From contig NZ_CP042435.1 in NCBI RefSeq assembly GCF_007971225.1, positions 2,235,501-2,299,500 of the forward strand: a DNA stretch of 64,000 nucleotides. Reading direction: 5' to 3'. This stretch comes from Panacibacter ginsenosidivorans (lineage in GTDB: Bacteria > Bacteroidota > Bacteroidia > Chitinophagales > Chitinophagaceae). The notes beneath the pieces were generated by a model. It was not told where the DNA came from. It saw nothing but the letters and a program-made list of their open reading frames with translations, and did no database searches. Below, piece by piece: positions 8,195-15,802 of this stretch (within the stretch, counting starts at the first letter, position 1; each line of letters opens with the position of its first letter). The position numbers and the translations under genes were made by a program.

Positions 8195-8884
8195 TTACTT
8201 CTTTTCCTTTCTTGGATTAGTTAATAATACTTCATCCACCAATCCATAAGCTTTACTTTCATCTGCTGTCATCCAAAAATCACGATCACAATCTATAGCT
8301 ACCTTTTCTACAGGTTGGTTAGTATGATGTGCTATAACATGATACAATTCCTGTTTGATCTTTTTTATTTCCCTTGCAGTGATCTCGATGTCTGTTGCCT
8401 GCCCGCCAATTGCACCACTTGGCTGATGAAGCATAATCCGTGCATGTTTCAAAGCACTGCGTTTACCTGTTACACCGGCACACATTAAAATTGCGCCCAT
8501 GCTTGCAGCCATGCCTGTGCAAATTGTAGATACATCAGGGCTTACAAATTGCATGGTATCGTAAATACCAAGACCTGCATAAACGCTGCCACCCGGGCTG
8601 TTGATGTACATCTGTATATCACGTGTGCGATCTGTACTATCTAAAAATAATAGCTGTGCGGTTACAATGTTTGCCACATAATCATTAATGCCTTCGCCGA
8701 GAAAGATAATGCGATCCATCATCAAACGGCTGAATACATCCATACTCGCTACATTCAATGGTCTTTCTTCTATAATGTATGGCGTAAGATTTGTTACATT
8801 GTGATTAAGATAGCTATGCAGCGTACTGCTGCTGATACCCTGATGCTTCACAGCATACTTTTCAAATTCCTTTCCAAAATTCAT
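8195..8884 (-). CDS. clpP: ATP-dependent Clp protease proteolytic subunit ClpP
   Basis: This 229-residue protein is the more canonical ClpP. The triad is Ser128 in GMAASMGA, His153 in MLHQP, and Asp202 in DRDFWM; the INSPGGSV strand and the QATDIEI handle region are intact. It has an N-terminal extension of about 40 residues before the conserved ERPLNV/ MDVFSRL region, which may be a propeptide. It is first in the clpP-clpP-clpX group. Together they degrade misfolded and ssrA-tagged proteins in the cytoplasm. Confidence 0.97.
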   Translation of the reverse strand: MNFGKEFEKYAVKHQGISSSTLHSYLNHNVTNLTPYIIEERPLNVASMDVFSRLMMDRIIFLGEGINDYVANIVTAQLLFLDSTDRTRDIQMYINSPGGSVYAGLGIYDTMQFVSPDVSTICTGMAASMGAILMCAGVTGKRSALKHARIMLHQPSGAIGGQATDIEITAREIKKIKQELYHVIAHHTNQPVEKVAIDCDRDFWMTADESKAYGLVDEVLLTNPRKEKK

Positions 8885-9042
8885 TTGTAATTATTTTCGA
8901 TTGAAGATAAGTGTTTTGAACAATCAACGCCAAAAGATACCAAATACCATGCAAACGGCTTTTCACGTCAAAAGGGCAGAAAAGTCTATCATTTGCATTC
9001 CATTGTTTATCGTTATTACAATTCTTCCCTGAGAAAAATACA

Positions 9043-9216
9043 TTATGGCATAAAGTCTTCTTCCTCTTTTGGGCCGTATTTATCAAAAAGTTTATTGATA
9101 GCCCCTGCGAATATGGGAAATTTCTCTTTGGCAAAGTCCTTAATTACTTCAATGGCTTTATAGGCTTGCTCTTCCGTTAACCCCTGCGCTTTCAATCGGT
9201 CAATAAGTTCCTGCAT
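9043..9216 (-). CDS. 57-residue conserved-looking small protein
   Basis: The reverse strand encodes a 57-residue protein from the ATG at 9216 to a TAA at 9043. It starts MQELIDRLKAQGLTEEQAYK and ends EEEDFMP. The sequence is amphipathic and helical, with a spaced K/E pattern and a FPIFAGAINKLFDKYG segment. Composition, start and stop look like a real cytoplasmic small protein. I do not recognise the family; C-termini like KYGPKEEED occur in small Bacteroidota helical proteins. It is separated from clpP by 158 bp, so it may be the first gene of that run or a separate unit. Confidence 0.65.
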   Translation of the reverse strand: MQELIDRLKAQGLTEEQAYKAIEVIKDFAKEKFPIFAGAINKLFDKYGPKEEEDFMP

Positions 9217-9310
9217 AATTACGAATTGTAATGTTATAAAAACTAAAGGTAATGCTGCCTGTTGAAAGCAAAAAAGTTAATAGATGAGCATAGCCGAATA
9301 GTGTGCGAAG

Positions 9311-9366
9311 TGTACAAGTGAGTGACACAACGAAGCTAAATAGCAGTATAAAAGCCGGCAATACAA
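9311..9366 (-). repeat. interspersed element, solo unit R6 (GTGTCAC variant)
   Basis: Core at 9311-9331 on the minus strand is the second core type, TTGTGTCACTCACTTGTAC. The outer arm ends AAAGCCGGCAAT near 9360. It lies in the 243-bp gap between the small ORF and the tRNA promoter. Confidence 0.82.
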
Positions 9367-9396
9367 AACTTTTGCAAACAAACAATTCAACTACAC

Positions 9397-9426
9397 TTGC
9401 CCTTTTGTGTAAATTCCCTATTTTTG
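9397..9426 (+). promoter_or_regulatory. promoter of tRNA-Leu (and perhaps tig)
   Basis: TTG at 9397-9399 is followed after exactly 19 bp by TATTTTTG (9419-9426). This is the best match in the window to the Bacteroidota -33/-7 promoter. Transcription would start near 9433, about 27 bp before the tRNA. Confidence 0.7.
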
Positions 9427-9459
9427 CGCCCCCGATTTGAATTTGTTACCGGGATTCCT

Positions 9460-9544
9460 GCGGATGTGGCGAAACTGGCAGACGCACTAGACTTAGGATC
9501 TAGCGCCGCAAGGCATGTAGGTTCGATTCCTATCATCCGCACCA
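9460..9544 (+). tRNA. tRNA-Leu (anticodon TAG)
   Basis: The acceptor stem GCGGATG pairs with CATCCGC, the anticodon stem-loop is CTAGA-CTTAGGA-TCTAG with anticodon TAG, a variable arm of type II size follows, and the T-arm GGTTCGATTCC is standard. Discriminator A and an encoded CCA end the gene at 9544. It reads CUN leucine codons. A strong promoter lies upstream and trigger factor starts 61 bp downstream. Confidence 0.98.
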
Positions 9545-9546
9545 AA

Positions 9547-9580
9547 TGGCTGATAAGTTGTATGAACGACTTATCAGCCA
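9547..9580 (+). terminator. 12-bp-stem hairpin between tRNA-Leu and tig
   Basis: TGGCTGATAAGT (9547-9558) and ACTTATCAGCCA (9569-9580) form a perfect stem with a 10-nt loop. There is no following U-run, so it may be an RNA processing site or a weak terminator rather than a strong one. Only 25 bp remain before the tig start, too few for a full promoter. Confidence 0.65.
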
Positions 9581-9605
9581 AAACTTAAAATTCTCAATTT
9601 ATTTT

Positions 9606-10967
9606 ATGGCAACTGTTACGAGGGAAAATATCGGTAAGCTTACAGATAAGCTTATTGTAAAAGTGGCGAAGGAAGATTACCTGCAATCGTTTGAAAGCAG
9701 CCTGAAGAAATATGCTAAAACAGCTAATATATCTGGCTTTCGTAAAGGAATGGTACCCGCCAGCCTCGTGAAAAAAATGTATGGCCAGGGTGTATTTTCT
9801 GATGAAGTTTTACGCCTTGTGGAAAAGCAATTGCAGGATTATATGGTGCAGGAGCAACTTGATATTTTTGCCCAGCCTTTACCCCTGGAAAACGATGCAC
9901 GTATGCTGGATATGAATAATCCTGCTGATTATGCATTTGCTTTTGAAATAGGATTAAAGCCTGCTTTCGATCTACATATTTCAGATATAAAAGTTACCCG
10001 GTATGTAATACAGGTTACAGAGCAAATGATAAATGAAGAAGTAGAACGTTTAACAACCCGTCACGGTAAAATGACAGAGCCTGAAGCTGTAAGCGGCGAT
10101 AATAATGTGCTGAATGTAGAATTTACAGAGGTTGATAAAGACGGTAATGCTATTGAAGGGGGATTAATAAAATCTAACTCTTTACTGGTAAAATATTTTG
10201 CCGAATCAGTTCGCCCTGAATTAATCGGTAAAAAGAAAGATGACACCATCACAATTCAGCTGAGCACTGCATTTGACGAAAAAGAAAGAGAATGGGTAAT
10301 CGGCGATCTTGGCCTTAATAAAGACAGCAAAGAAGATGCAGATAAATTGTTTAAACTACTTATCACAAAAGTAGGCCTGGTTGAAAAAGCTGAAATGACT
10401 GAATCATTCTTTGAAACAGTTTATCCCGGCCGCAGCATAAAAACTGAAGAAGAGTTTCGCAATGCAGTGAAAGTAGAGATCGAAAATTATTATGCCGCGC
10501 AAAGCAGTAACCAGGTACACGATCAGATCTATCACCATCTTACAGATCACACCACTATGGACTTTCCGGAAAGCTTCCTGAAAAGATGGTTGAAAGATGG
10601 CAGTGAAAAACAGAAAACTGACGATGAGACAGAAAAAGAATATCCTTCTTTTGTAAACCAGTTGAAATGGTCATTAATCAGCAGCAAGCTAATTAATGAA
10701 AATAAGATCACTGTTGACCCGGCCGAGATCAGGCAGTTTGCACTTAACCAAATAGCAGGTTATATGGGCATGCAGAATCTTGACGAAGCACCATGGCTTG
10801 ATGAATATGCCAACCGCATGATGAAAGATCAAAAGTTCGTGGAAGAAACATATATGAAACTGCAGACTGAAAAATTATTCAGGTTAGTAGAGCAGCAGGT
10901 TCAGGCAACAGAAGAGAGCATCAGTGCAGAAGATTTTGCAAAGAAGTTGCATCACCATCATCATTAA
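9606..10967 (+). CDS. tig: trigger factor
   Basis: A 453-residue ribosome-associated chaperone and peptidyl-prolyl isomerase. The N-terminal ribosome-binding domain shows the signature SGFRKGMVPASLVKK (about 38-52), matching the GFRxGxxP ribosome-docking loop; an FKBP-like middle part and a helical C-terminal chaperone region follow. The frame is open upstream to 9546 through a hairpin after the tRNA, but MATVTRENIGKL at 9606 is the family-like start. It ends in five histidines (KKLHHHHH), a natural tail. The gene may be cotranscribed with tRNA-Leu because no separate promoter fits in the gap. Confidence 0.95.
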   Translation: MATVTRENIGKLTDKLIVKVAKEDYLQSFESSLKKYAKTANISGFRKGMVPASLVKKMYGQGVFSDEVLRLVEKQLQDYMVQEQLDIFAQPLPLENDARMLDMNNPADYAFAFEIGLKPAFDLHISDIKVTRYVIQVTEQMINEEVERLTTRHGKMTEPEAVSGDNNVLNVEFTEVDKDGNAIEGGLIKSNSLLVKYFAESVRPELIGKKKDDTITIQLSTAFDEKEREWVIGDLGLNKDSKEDADKLFKLLITKVGLVEKAEMTESFFETVYPGRSIKTEEEFRNAVKVEIENYYAAQSSNQVHDQIYHHLTDHTTMDFPESFLKRWLKDGSEKQKTDDETEKEYPSFVNQLKWSLISSKLINENKITVDPAEIRQFALNQIAGYMGMQNLDEAPWLDEYANRMMKDQKFVEETYMKLQTEKLFRLVEQQVQATEESISAEDFAKKLHHHHH

Positions 10968-11028
10968 TAAATTTTCACTCTGACTATAGTTATCCGGGGC
11001 TTTTATAAGTTCCGGGTTTTTTATTTTA

Positions 11029-11090
11029 CAAGCTTGGGTTTTCATGGCGTCGCCTCTTGTGTCACTCACTTCATCGTTCTTCTTTCAATT
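11029..11090 (+). repeat. interspersed element, solo unit R7 (GTGTCAC variant)
   Basis: Core at 11056-11076 reads CTTGTGTCACTCACTTCATC, a diverged second-type core. The B-type arm CATGGCGTCGCCT precedes it. It lies between tig and pepT. Confidence 0.75.
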
Positions 11091-11158
11091 GAAAATTAGA
11101 TTTCATTTGCGTCCATTAATGTAAATCGTGAAATTCGTGTTCAAAAAATTCGTGTTTA

Positions 11159-12403
11159 ATGAAAGATTACCTATTCACGGTTGCAGAAAGATTCATGCGT
11201 TATGTACAGGTAGATACACAAAGTGACCCCACAAGCCATAAACATCCTACCACAGAAAAGCAGAAAGATCTAAGTAAGGTATTAACATCAGAACTATTAA
11301 GTCTTGGCTTGGCAGATGCGCATACAGATGAATATGGTTATGTGTATGCAACCATTCTTTCCAATACAGATAAAAAAGTTCCTGCAATTTGTTTTTGCAG
11401 TCATGTAGATACAGCACCTGATTGCAGTGGCACCAACGTAAAACCTATACTACATAAACATTATAGCGGAGAAGACATTATACTGCCAGATGATACAACA
11501 CAGGTGATCAGTAAAAAAGATTATCCTTATTTAGAAAAACATATTGGTAATGACATTATCACTGCAAGTGGATTAACACTATTGGGCGCTGATGATAAAG
11601 CCGGTGTAGCTGTTATTATGGATATGGCAAACTATCTTGTATCGCATCCTGAAATAAGACATGGAGATATTAAAATTCTTTTTACGCCTGATGAAGAAGT
11701 AGGACAAGGCACCGCAAAACTCGATCTCAAAAAGTTAGGTGCAGATTATGCCTACACATTAGATGGCGGCGAAGCCGGCACTTTTGAAGATGAAACATTT
11801 AGTGCAGATGGCGCAAGGATTATTATAAACGGGGTTATCTCTCACCCAGGTTATGCAAAAGACAAAATGGTAAATGCTTTAAAGATTGCCGGAGAAATTT
11901 TAGCCGCATTACCAAAAAATGAATTCAGTCCTGAAACAACCAAAGGAAGACAAGGTTTTGTGCATCCTGTTTCAGTAAATGGAATTGCAGAAAAAGCAAC
12001 CATAGAATTTATTATCCGCGATTTTATTACAACCAATCTTGAAAAGCATGAGAAAAGACTGGAAGCCATTGCTGAAGAAGTAATGAGCAAACATACCAAA
12101 GCAGGTATGCAATTTGAAGTATGGGAACAGTATCGCAACATGAAAGAAATACTGGATCAGCATACACAGGTTTCTGCATTTGCAGCAGAAGCATACAAAC
12201 GTGCAGGTTTAAATGTAGTGAATGAACCAATTCGTGGCGGAACAGATGGTAGCCGCTTAAGTTTTATGGGATTACCTTGCCCGAATATTTTTACCGGCAT
12301 GCAGGCTATACACAGCAAGCATGAATGGATTGCTGTTAAGGATATGGAGAAAGCAGTAGAAGTTTTGGTAAACCTTGTACAGGTATGGGAGGAGAACAGT
12401 TAA
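11159..12403 (+). CDS. pepT: peptidase T (tripeptide aminopeptidase)
   Basis: A 414-residue M20-family zinc peptidase that removes the N-terminal residue of tripeptides in the cytoplasm. Metal and catalytic motifs are present: HVDTAPD near 82-88, GADDKAG with the bridging Asp near 140, DEEVGQG with the catalytic Glu pair near 175, and the final metal His in IHSKHEW near 383. The dimerisation-domain motif HPGYAKDKMVNA is also present. The length is normal for PepT. It stands alone; an SPFH gene follows after 52 bp. Confidence 0.96.
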   Translation: MKDYLFTVAERFMRYVQVDTQSDPTSHKHPTTEKQKDLSKVLTSELLSLGLADAHTDEYGYVYATILSNTDKKVPAICFCSHVDTAPDCSGTNVKPILHKHYSGEDIILPDDTTQVISKKDYPYLEKHIGNDIITASGLTLLGADDKAGVAVIMDMANYLVSHPEIRHGDIKILFTPDEEVGQGTAKLDLKKLGADYAYTLDGGEAGTFEDETFSADGARIIINGVISHPGYAKDKMVNALKIAGEILAALPKNEFSPETTKGRQGFVHPVSVNGIAEKATIEFIIRDFITTNLEKHEKRLEAIAEEVMSKHTKAGMQFEVWEQYRNMKEILDQHTQVSAFAAEAYKRAGLNVVNEPIRGGTDGSRLSFMGLPCPNIFTGMQAIHSKHEWIAVKDMEKAVEVLVNLVQVWEENS

Positions 12404-12455
12404 TTTTTAAACTTGATGTTCCAATGCTTATCTTTCCTTTTTAAAATCTAACAAT

Positions 12456-13385
12456 ATGGAATTTATTTCTTACTGGTGGGTGCTCGTCATAATCTTTATA
12501 TTTTTTAGCGGGTTCGTATCTATAAACCAGGGTACCATTGGTGTAATAACAATGTTTGGCAAATATCAGCGTGTTTTAAAGCCGGGATTGAATTTCAAGA
12601 TCCCGGTAATAGAACAGATATATAAACGTATCAGTATACAGAACCGTTCTGTGGAACTCGAATTCCAGGCGGTTACTGCAGACCAGGCCAATGTATATTT
12701 CAAAAGCATGCTGCTTTATGCAGTAATGGGTGCAGAGGAAGAAACGATCAAAAAAGTAGCTTTCAAATTCTTTAGTGATAAGGATTTGATGCAGGCATTG
12801 GTAAGAACAATTGAAGGTAATATCCGTTCATTTGTAGCTACGAAACGCCAGGCAGAAATTCTTGGTTTGAGAAAAGAAATTATTGATGCTGTAAAATTTG
12901 AAGTAGATCATGTGCTGGAAGAATGGGGTTACCATCTGCTTGATTTGCAGATCAATGATATAACATTCGATCAGGCAATTATTGACAGCATGAGCAAAGT
13001 TGTTGCCAGTAATAATTTAAAAGCTGCTGCAGAAAATGAAGGCCAGGCATTATTGATCACAAAAACAAAAGCGGCGGAAGCAGAAGGTAACGCTATAAAA
13101 ATAGCTGCAGAAGCAGAAAGAGAAGCTGCAAGATTGCGCGGACAAGGCGTTGCATTGTTCAGAGAAGAAGTGGCCAAAGGTATGAGTCAGGCTGCAGAAC
13201 AAATGAAACAAGCCAACCTTGACACAAACGTTATTCTCTTTAGCATGTGGACAGAAGCAATCAAAAATTTTGCTGAAGTTGGTAAAGGCAATATTATGTT
13301 TCTTGATGGAAGTACAGATGGCATGCAAAAAACAATGAACCAGATAATGGCCATGTTGAAGATGAATACCGATAAACAGAAATAA
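12456..13385 (+). CDS. SPFH/Band 7 (stomatin-like) membrane protein
   Basis: This 309-residue protein has one N-terminal membrane helix (about 3-22) followed by the SPFH domain (GTIGVITMFGKYQRVLKPGLNF, NRSVELEFQAVTADQ) and a long alanine/glutamate-rich coiled coil with EAEREAARLRGQG near 220-245. Such proteins oligomerise into membrane microdomains and often regulate proteases such as FtsH. No NfeD-like partner gene is adjacent. A strong terminator directly follows, so it is the end of its transcript. Confidence 0.93.
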   Translation: MEFISYWWVLVIIFIFFSGFVSINQGTIGVITMFGKYQRVLKPGLNFKIPVIEQIYKRISIQNRSVELEFQAVTADQANVYFKSMLLYAVMGAEEETIKKVAFKFFSDKDLMQALVRTIEGNIRSFVATKRQAEILGLRKEIIDAVKFEVDHVLEEWGYHLLDLQINDITFDQAIIDSMSKVVASNNLKAAAENEGQALLITKTKAAEAEGNAIKIAAEAEREAARLRGQGVALFREEVAKGMSQAAEQMKQANLDTNVILFSMWTEAIKNFAEVGKGNIMFLDGSTDGMQKTMNQIMAMLKMNTDKQK

Positions 13386-13408
13386 TAACTAATTAGTAAA
13401 CAGTAGAA

Positions 13409-13441
13409 ATATCGGCCGGAAATTTCCGGCCGATATTTTTT
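13409..13441 (+). terminator. terminator after SPFH gene
   Basis: A perfect 28-bp palindrome centred at 13422/13423 (arms ATATCGGCCGGAAA) is followed by a run of T. It is a strong intrinsic terminator. Confidence 0.88.
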
Positions 13442-13457
13442 TGTTGTTTGTTTTATT

Positions 13458-13533
13458 GCTGCGTAAGGATAAAAAGTACAAGTGTGCGACGCAACAGGCG
13501 ACGCCACAACTGCTTTAGCCGGGTTCATAATTT
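13458..13533 (-). repeat. interspersed element, solo unit R8
   Basis: Minus-strand core at 13475-13495 with inner GCTGCGT at 13458, able to pair with ACGCAAC of the core. The outer arm GGCGACGCC...AGCCGGGTTCATAA ends near 13533. It lies between a terminator and exbB. Confidence 0.87.
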
Positions 13534-13642
13534 TCCCCTTTGTGCAAAATCTTTCTTAAATCATACACAGGTTGATAATTTATACACACATTGTCCGTTG
13601 TTTTGAGTTAACACATACTTTAGCAAAAACCTAATTTATATC

Positions 13643-14323
13643 ATGGTTGTATTATTACAGGTTCAGGACAGCGTTACAACAGCCATAAATGCAGTAGCGC
13701 CGCAAACAGAAAGTGCATGGAGCATATTACAGAAAGGCGGTTTTTTGATGTATCCTTTATACGCATTATTTGTGGCCACCATTTTTGTTTTTTTTGAACG
13801 CTTTTTTGCTATTAATAAAGCTTCAAAGATCGATGCAAATTTTATGAGCATCATCCGCGATAATATTATGACAGGCAACCTGAGCGCTGCAAGAAATCTT
13901 GCAAAAAATACTGACAATGCTGTTGCACGCATTATAGACAAAGGCATTCAGCGCATTGGTAAACCAATTGATGCCATTGAAAAAAGCATGGAGAATGTAG
14001 GCAATCTTGAAGTGTATAAAATGGAACGCAATATTTCTATTTTATCGCTGGTGTATGGCATTGCGCCTATGATCGGTTTTCTTGGAACCATCTTTGGTAT
14101 GTTGCAATTGTTCTCGGCCATCAGTACAACAGGAGATTTTACACCTGCTTCCATTGCGGGTGGTATTTATACAAAAATGGTAACGTCTGCAAGTGGTCTG
14201 ATCATTGGTTTGCTTGCTTACCTGGCTTATAATTTTTTGAATGCACAGATCGGTAAAACGGTAAATAAAATGGAAGCAGCAAGCGCAGATTTTGTAGATA
14301 TGTTGCAGGAGCCAACACGCTAA
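13643..14323 (+). CDS. exbB: MotA/TolQ/ExbB proton channel family protein
   Basis: A 226-residue inner-membrane protein. It has a first membrane helix at about 33-53 (MYPLYALFVATIFVFFERFF) and two later helices flanking the ExbB signature IAPMIGFLGTIFGMLQLF and IYTKMVTSASGLIIGLLAYLAY. With ExbD it forms a proton-driven motor that energises TonB at outer-membrane receptors. The exbD-like gene follows after an interspersed repeat, and a TonB-like protein is encoded at 43880. A TolQ role is possible, but no tol/pal genes are near. Confidence 0.93.
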   Translation: MVVLLQVQDSVTTAINAVAPQTESAWSILQKGGFLMYPLYALFVATIFVFFERFFAINKASKIDANFMSIIRDNIMTGNLSAARNLAKNTDNAVARIIDKGIQRIGKPIDAIEKSMENVGNLEVYKMERNISILSLVYGIAPMIGFLGTIFGMLQLFSAISTTGDFTPASIAGGIYTKMVTSASGLIIGLLAYLAYNFLNAQIGKTVNKMEAASADFVDMLQEPTR

Positions 14324-14326
14324 TTT

Positions 14327-14390
14327 TTTATGAGCTAAGCTTTTGAATAAGCATTAAGCTTTCGTTGCGTCGCACACTTGTACGTTCAGA
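14327..14390 (+). repeat. interspersed element, solo unit R9
   Basis: Core at 14364-14384 (TTGCGTCGCACACTTGTAC) with the A-type outer arm TTGAATAAGCATTAAGCTTT. It splits the exbB-exbD pair, lengthening the gap to 103 bp. Confidence 0.9.
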
Positions 14391-14426
14391 TTTTTTCTCA
14401 AACGGAAACAACAGTAATAAAGACAA

Positions 14427-14822
14427 ATGAAACTGAAAAGAAGCAAATCACATGGAGAACTTCACGCTAATGCGCTGAACGATATCCTGTTCATACTGTT
14501 GTTCTTTTTTCTTATTGTATCTACACTTGCCAATCCAAATATTGTAAAAGTGAATAACCCTGCGGGCAAAAAAGATACAAAAGCAAAACAGAATATTGTA
14601 ATCTCTATTGATAAGGCACAGAAATTATATCTTGGTCAAAAGCTTATTGATATAAACATGATCGATACTATTCTCAAAGCAGAAGTAATGAAGCAAAGAG
14701 CCTTTGTAGATACACCTTCTGTAGTTGTTAATGCAGATACTTCTGCATATTATGGAGAAGTATTCAAAGTTATGCAAAGCGCTAAACGTGCCGGGGCAAA
14801 GGTTGTAGCTATTGTTAAGTAA
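14427..14822 (+). CDS. exbD: ExbD/TolR biopolymer transport protein
   Basis: A 131-residue protein with one N-terminal membrane helix, about 17-35. The helix contains the conserved Asp (ALNDILFILLFFFLIVST) that carries protons in the ExbB-ExbD channel. A periplasmic domain follows, with VVNADTSAYYGEVFKVMQSAKRAG typical of ExbD. It pairs with the exbB gene 103 bp upstream. The last 8 bp overlap the convergent prmC gene. Confidence 0.92.
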   Translation: MKLKRSKSHGELHANALNDILFILLFFFLIVSTLANPNIVKVNNPAGKKDTKAKQNIVISIDKAQKLYLGQKLIDINMIDTILKAEVMKQRAFVDTPSVVVNADTSAYYGEVFKVMQSAKRAGAKVVAIVK

Positions 14823-15675
14823 AGCTTGCTTTTACCATTCTGTCTTTTCCCTGCATGTCTTTTTTTATTTCAATATTTGAATAGCCTTTCTGCTTAAGTA
14901 AATCCTTTACTTCATTTCCCAGCATCTCATTGATCTCAAAAAAAAGTTGACCATCTTTGTTTAAATGCTGCAAGCCAAGTTCAGTAATAGTTTTATAAAA
15001 TAATAAAGCGTCTTCATCGGGAACAAATAATGCAAGGTGTGGTTCATGCAATAATACATTATCACGCATTTCTTTTTCTTCTGATTGCTTTATATATGGT
15101 GGATTACTTACAATGATATCAAAAAGTGGAAGTGAGTTCCATTTATCCCTGTCGAGGATATTTGTTTTATAAAAAGTTATATCTACGTTTTGTGTTACAG
15201 CATTTTTCTTTGCAACATTTAATGCGTCTTCAGAAACATCTAATGCATGCACATCAAGTTCCGGGAGTTTCTTTTTCAAAGCAATAGGAATACAACCGCT
15301 ACCAGTTCCAATATCTAAAACTTTTTGATTTTTTACTTTTGACTTTTTAGTCTCTTCAACAATCCACATTACCAGTTCTTCCGTTTCAGGTCTTGGTATC
15401 AATACATTTTCATCAACATAAAATTTTATTCCTGCAAACCAAGCTTCGTGCAAAATATATTGTACAGGCTTGTGTTGTAGTAATTGTTCTGTATAAGTTT
15501 TTAGCGATTCCTCTTGCAAAATATTTAAAGGAAACTGCTTATTGGTTATTCTGTCAATTCTTTTGAAGCCAGTAATATGTTCGATTGTCCAGTCTGCAAT
15601 ATTGGCTGATTCCCTGTCATCATACAGTTCAAACAATTGATACATGAGTTGAGTATAAGCTTCCTGGATGCCCAT
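14815..15675 (-). CDS. prmC: peptide chain release factor N5-glutamine methyltransferase
   Basis: A 286-residue SAM-dependent methyltransferase that modifies the GGQ glutamine of release factors RF1 and RF2. The catalytic NPPY motif appears in IIVSNPPYIKQSEEKEM near 182-198; the SAM loop is VLDIGTGSGCIPIALKK near 117-133; an N-terminal helical substrate-binding domain contains the usual PRPETEELV. Length and order match HemK/PrmC. It converges on exbD with an 8-bp overlap, so the two transcripts meet tail to tail. Confidence 0.97.
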   Translation of the reverse strand: MGIQEAYTQLMYQLFELYDDRESANIADWTIEHITGFKRIDRITNKQFPLNILQEESLKTYTEQLLQHKPVQYILHEAWFAGIKFYVDENVLIPRPETEELVMWIVEETKKSKVKNQKVLDIGTGSGCIPIALKKKLPELDVHALDVSEDALNVAKKNAVTQNVDITFYKTNILDRDKWNSLPLFDIIVSNPPYIKQSEEKEMRDNVLLHEPHLALFVPDEDALLFYKTITELGLQHLNKDGQLFFEINEMLGNEVKDLLKQKGYSNIEIKKDMQGKDRMVKASFT

Positions 15676-15700
15676 ACTGCAATGTTAAGATGATTTCGGT

Positions 15701-15708
15701 TAGTTTTG
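15701..15708 (+). promoter_or_regulatory. candidate promoter -7 box for ribD
   Basis: TAGTTTTG fits TAnnTTTG. If used, transcription starts near 15715 and unit R10 lies inside the ribD leader RNA. There is no clear -33 element. Confidence 0.35.
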
Positions 15709-15722
15709 CGGCTTGCAAATAT

Positions 15723-15797
15723 GTTGCGTAAAGATCAGAACGTACAAGTGTGCGACGCAACAACATTTAATAGTAGCAATACAGCTGGGCCAATAAA
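15723..15797 (-). repeat. interspersed element, solo unit R10
   Basis: Minus core at 15741-15761. GTTGCGT at 15723-15729 is an exact inverted match to ACGCAAC at 15755-15761, giving the clearest fold-back form of the element. The outer arm ends CAGCTGGGCCAATAAAAA. It lies directly before ribD. Confidence 0.9.
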
Positions 15798-15802
15798 AAT
15801 AA

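Noticed and set aside
8862-9134. Minus-strand frame of 90 codons between clpP and the small ORF
   Set aside because: It overlaps the clpP start and the 57-residue gene in another frame and has no protein-like pattern.
10981-11030. Terminator after tig (CCGGGG..CCGGG)
   Set aside because: The two GC blocks are not complementary beyond 4 bp, so no stable hairpin forms despite the following T-run.
12971-13177. Frames antisense to the SPFH coiled coil
   Set aside because: They mirror the Ala/Glu-rich repeat of the sense gene and lack any start context.
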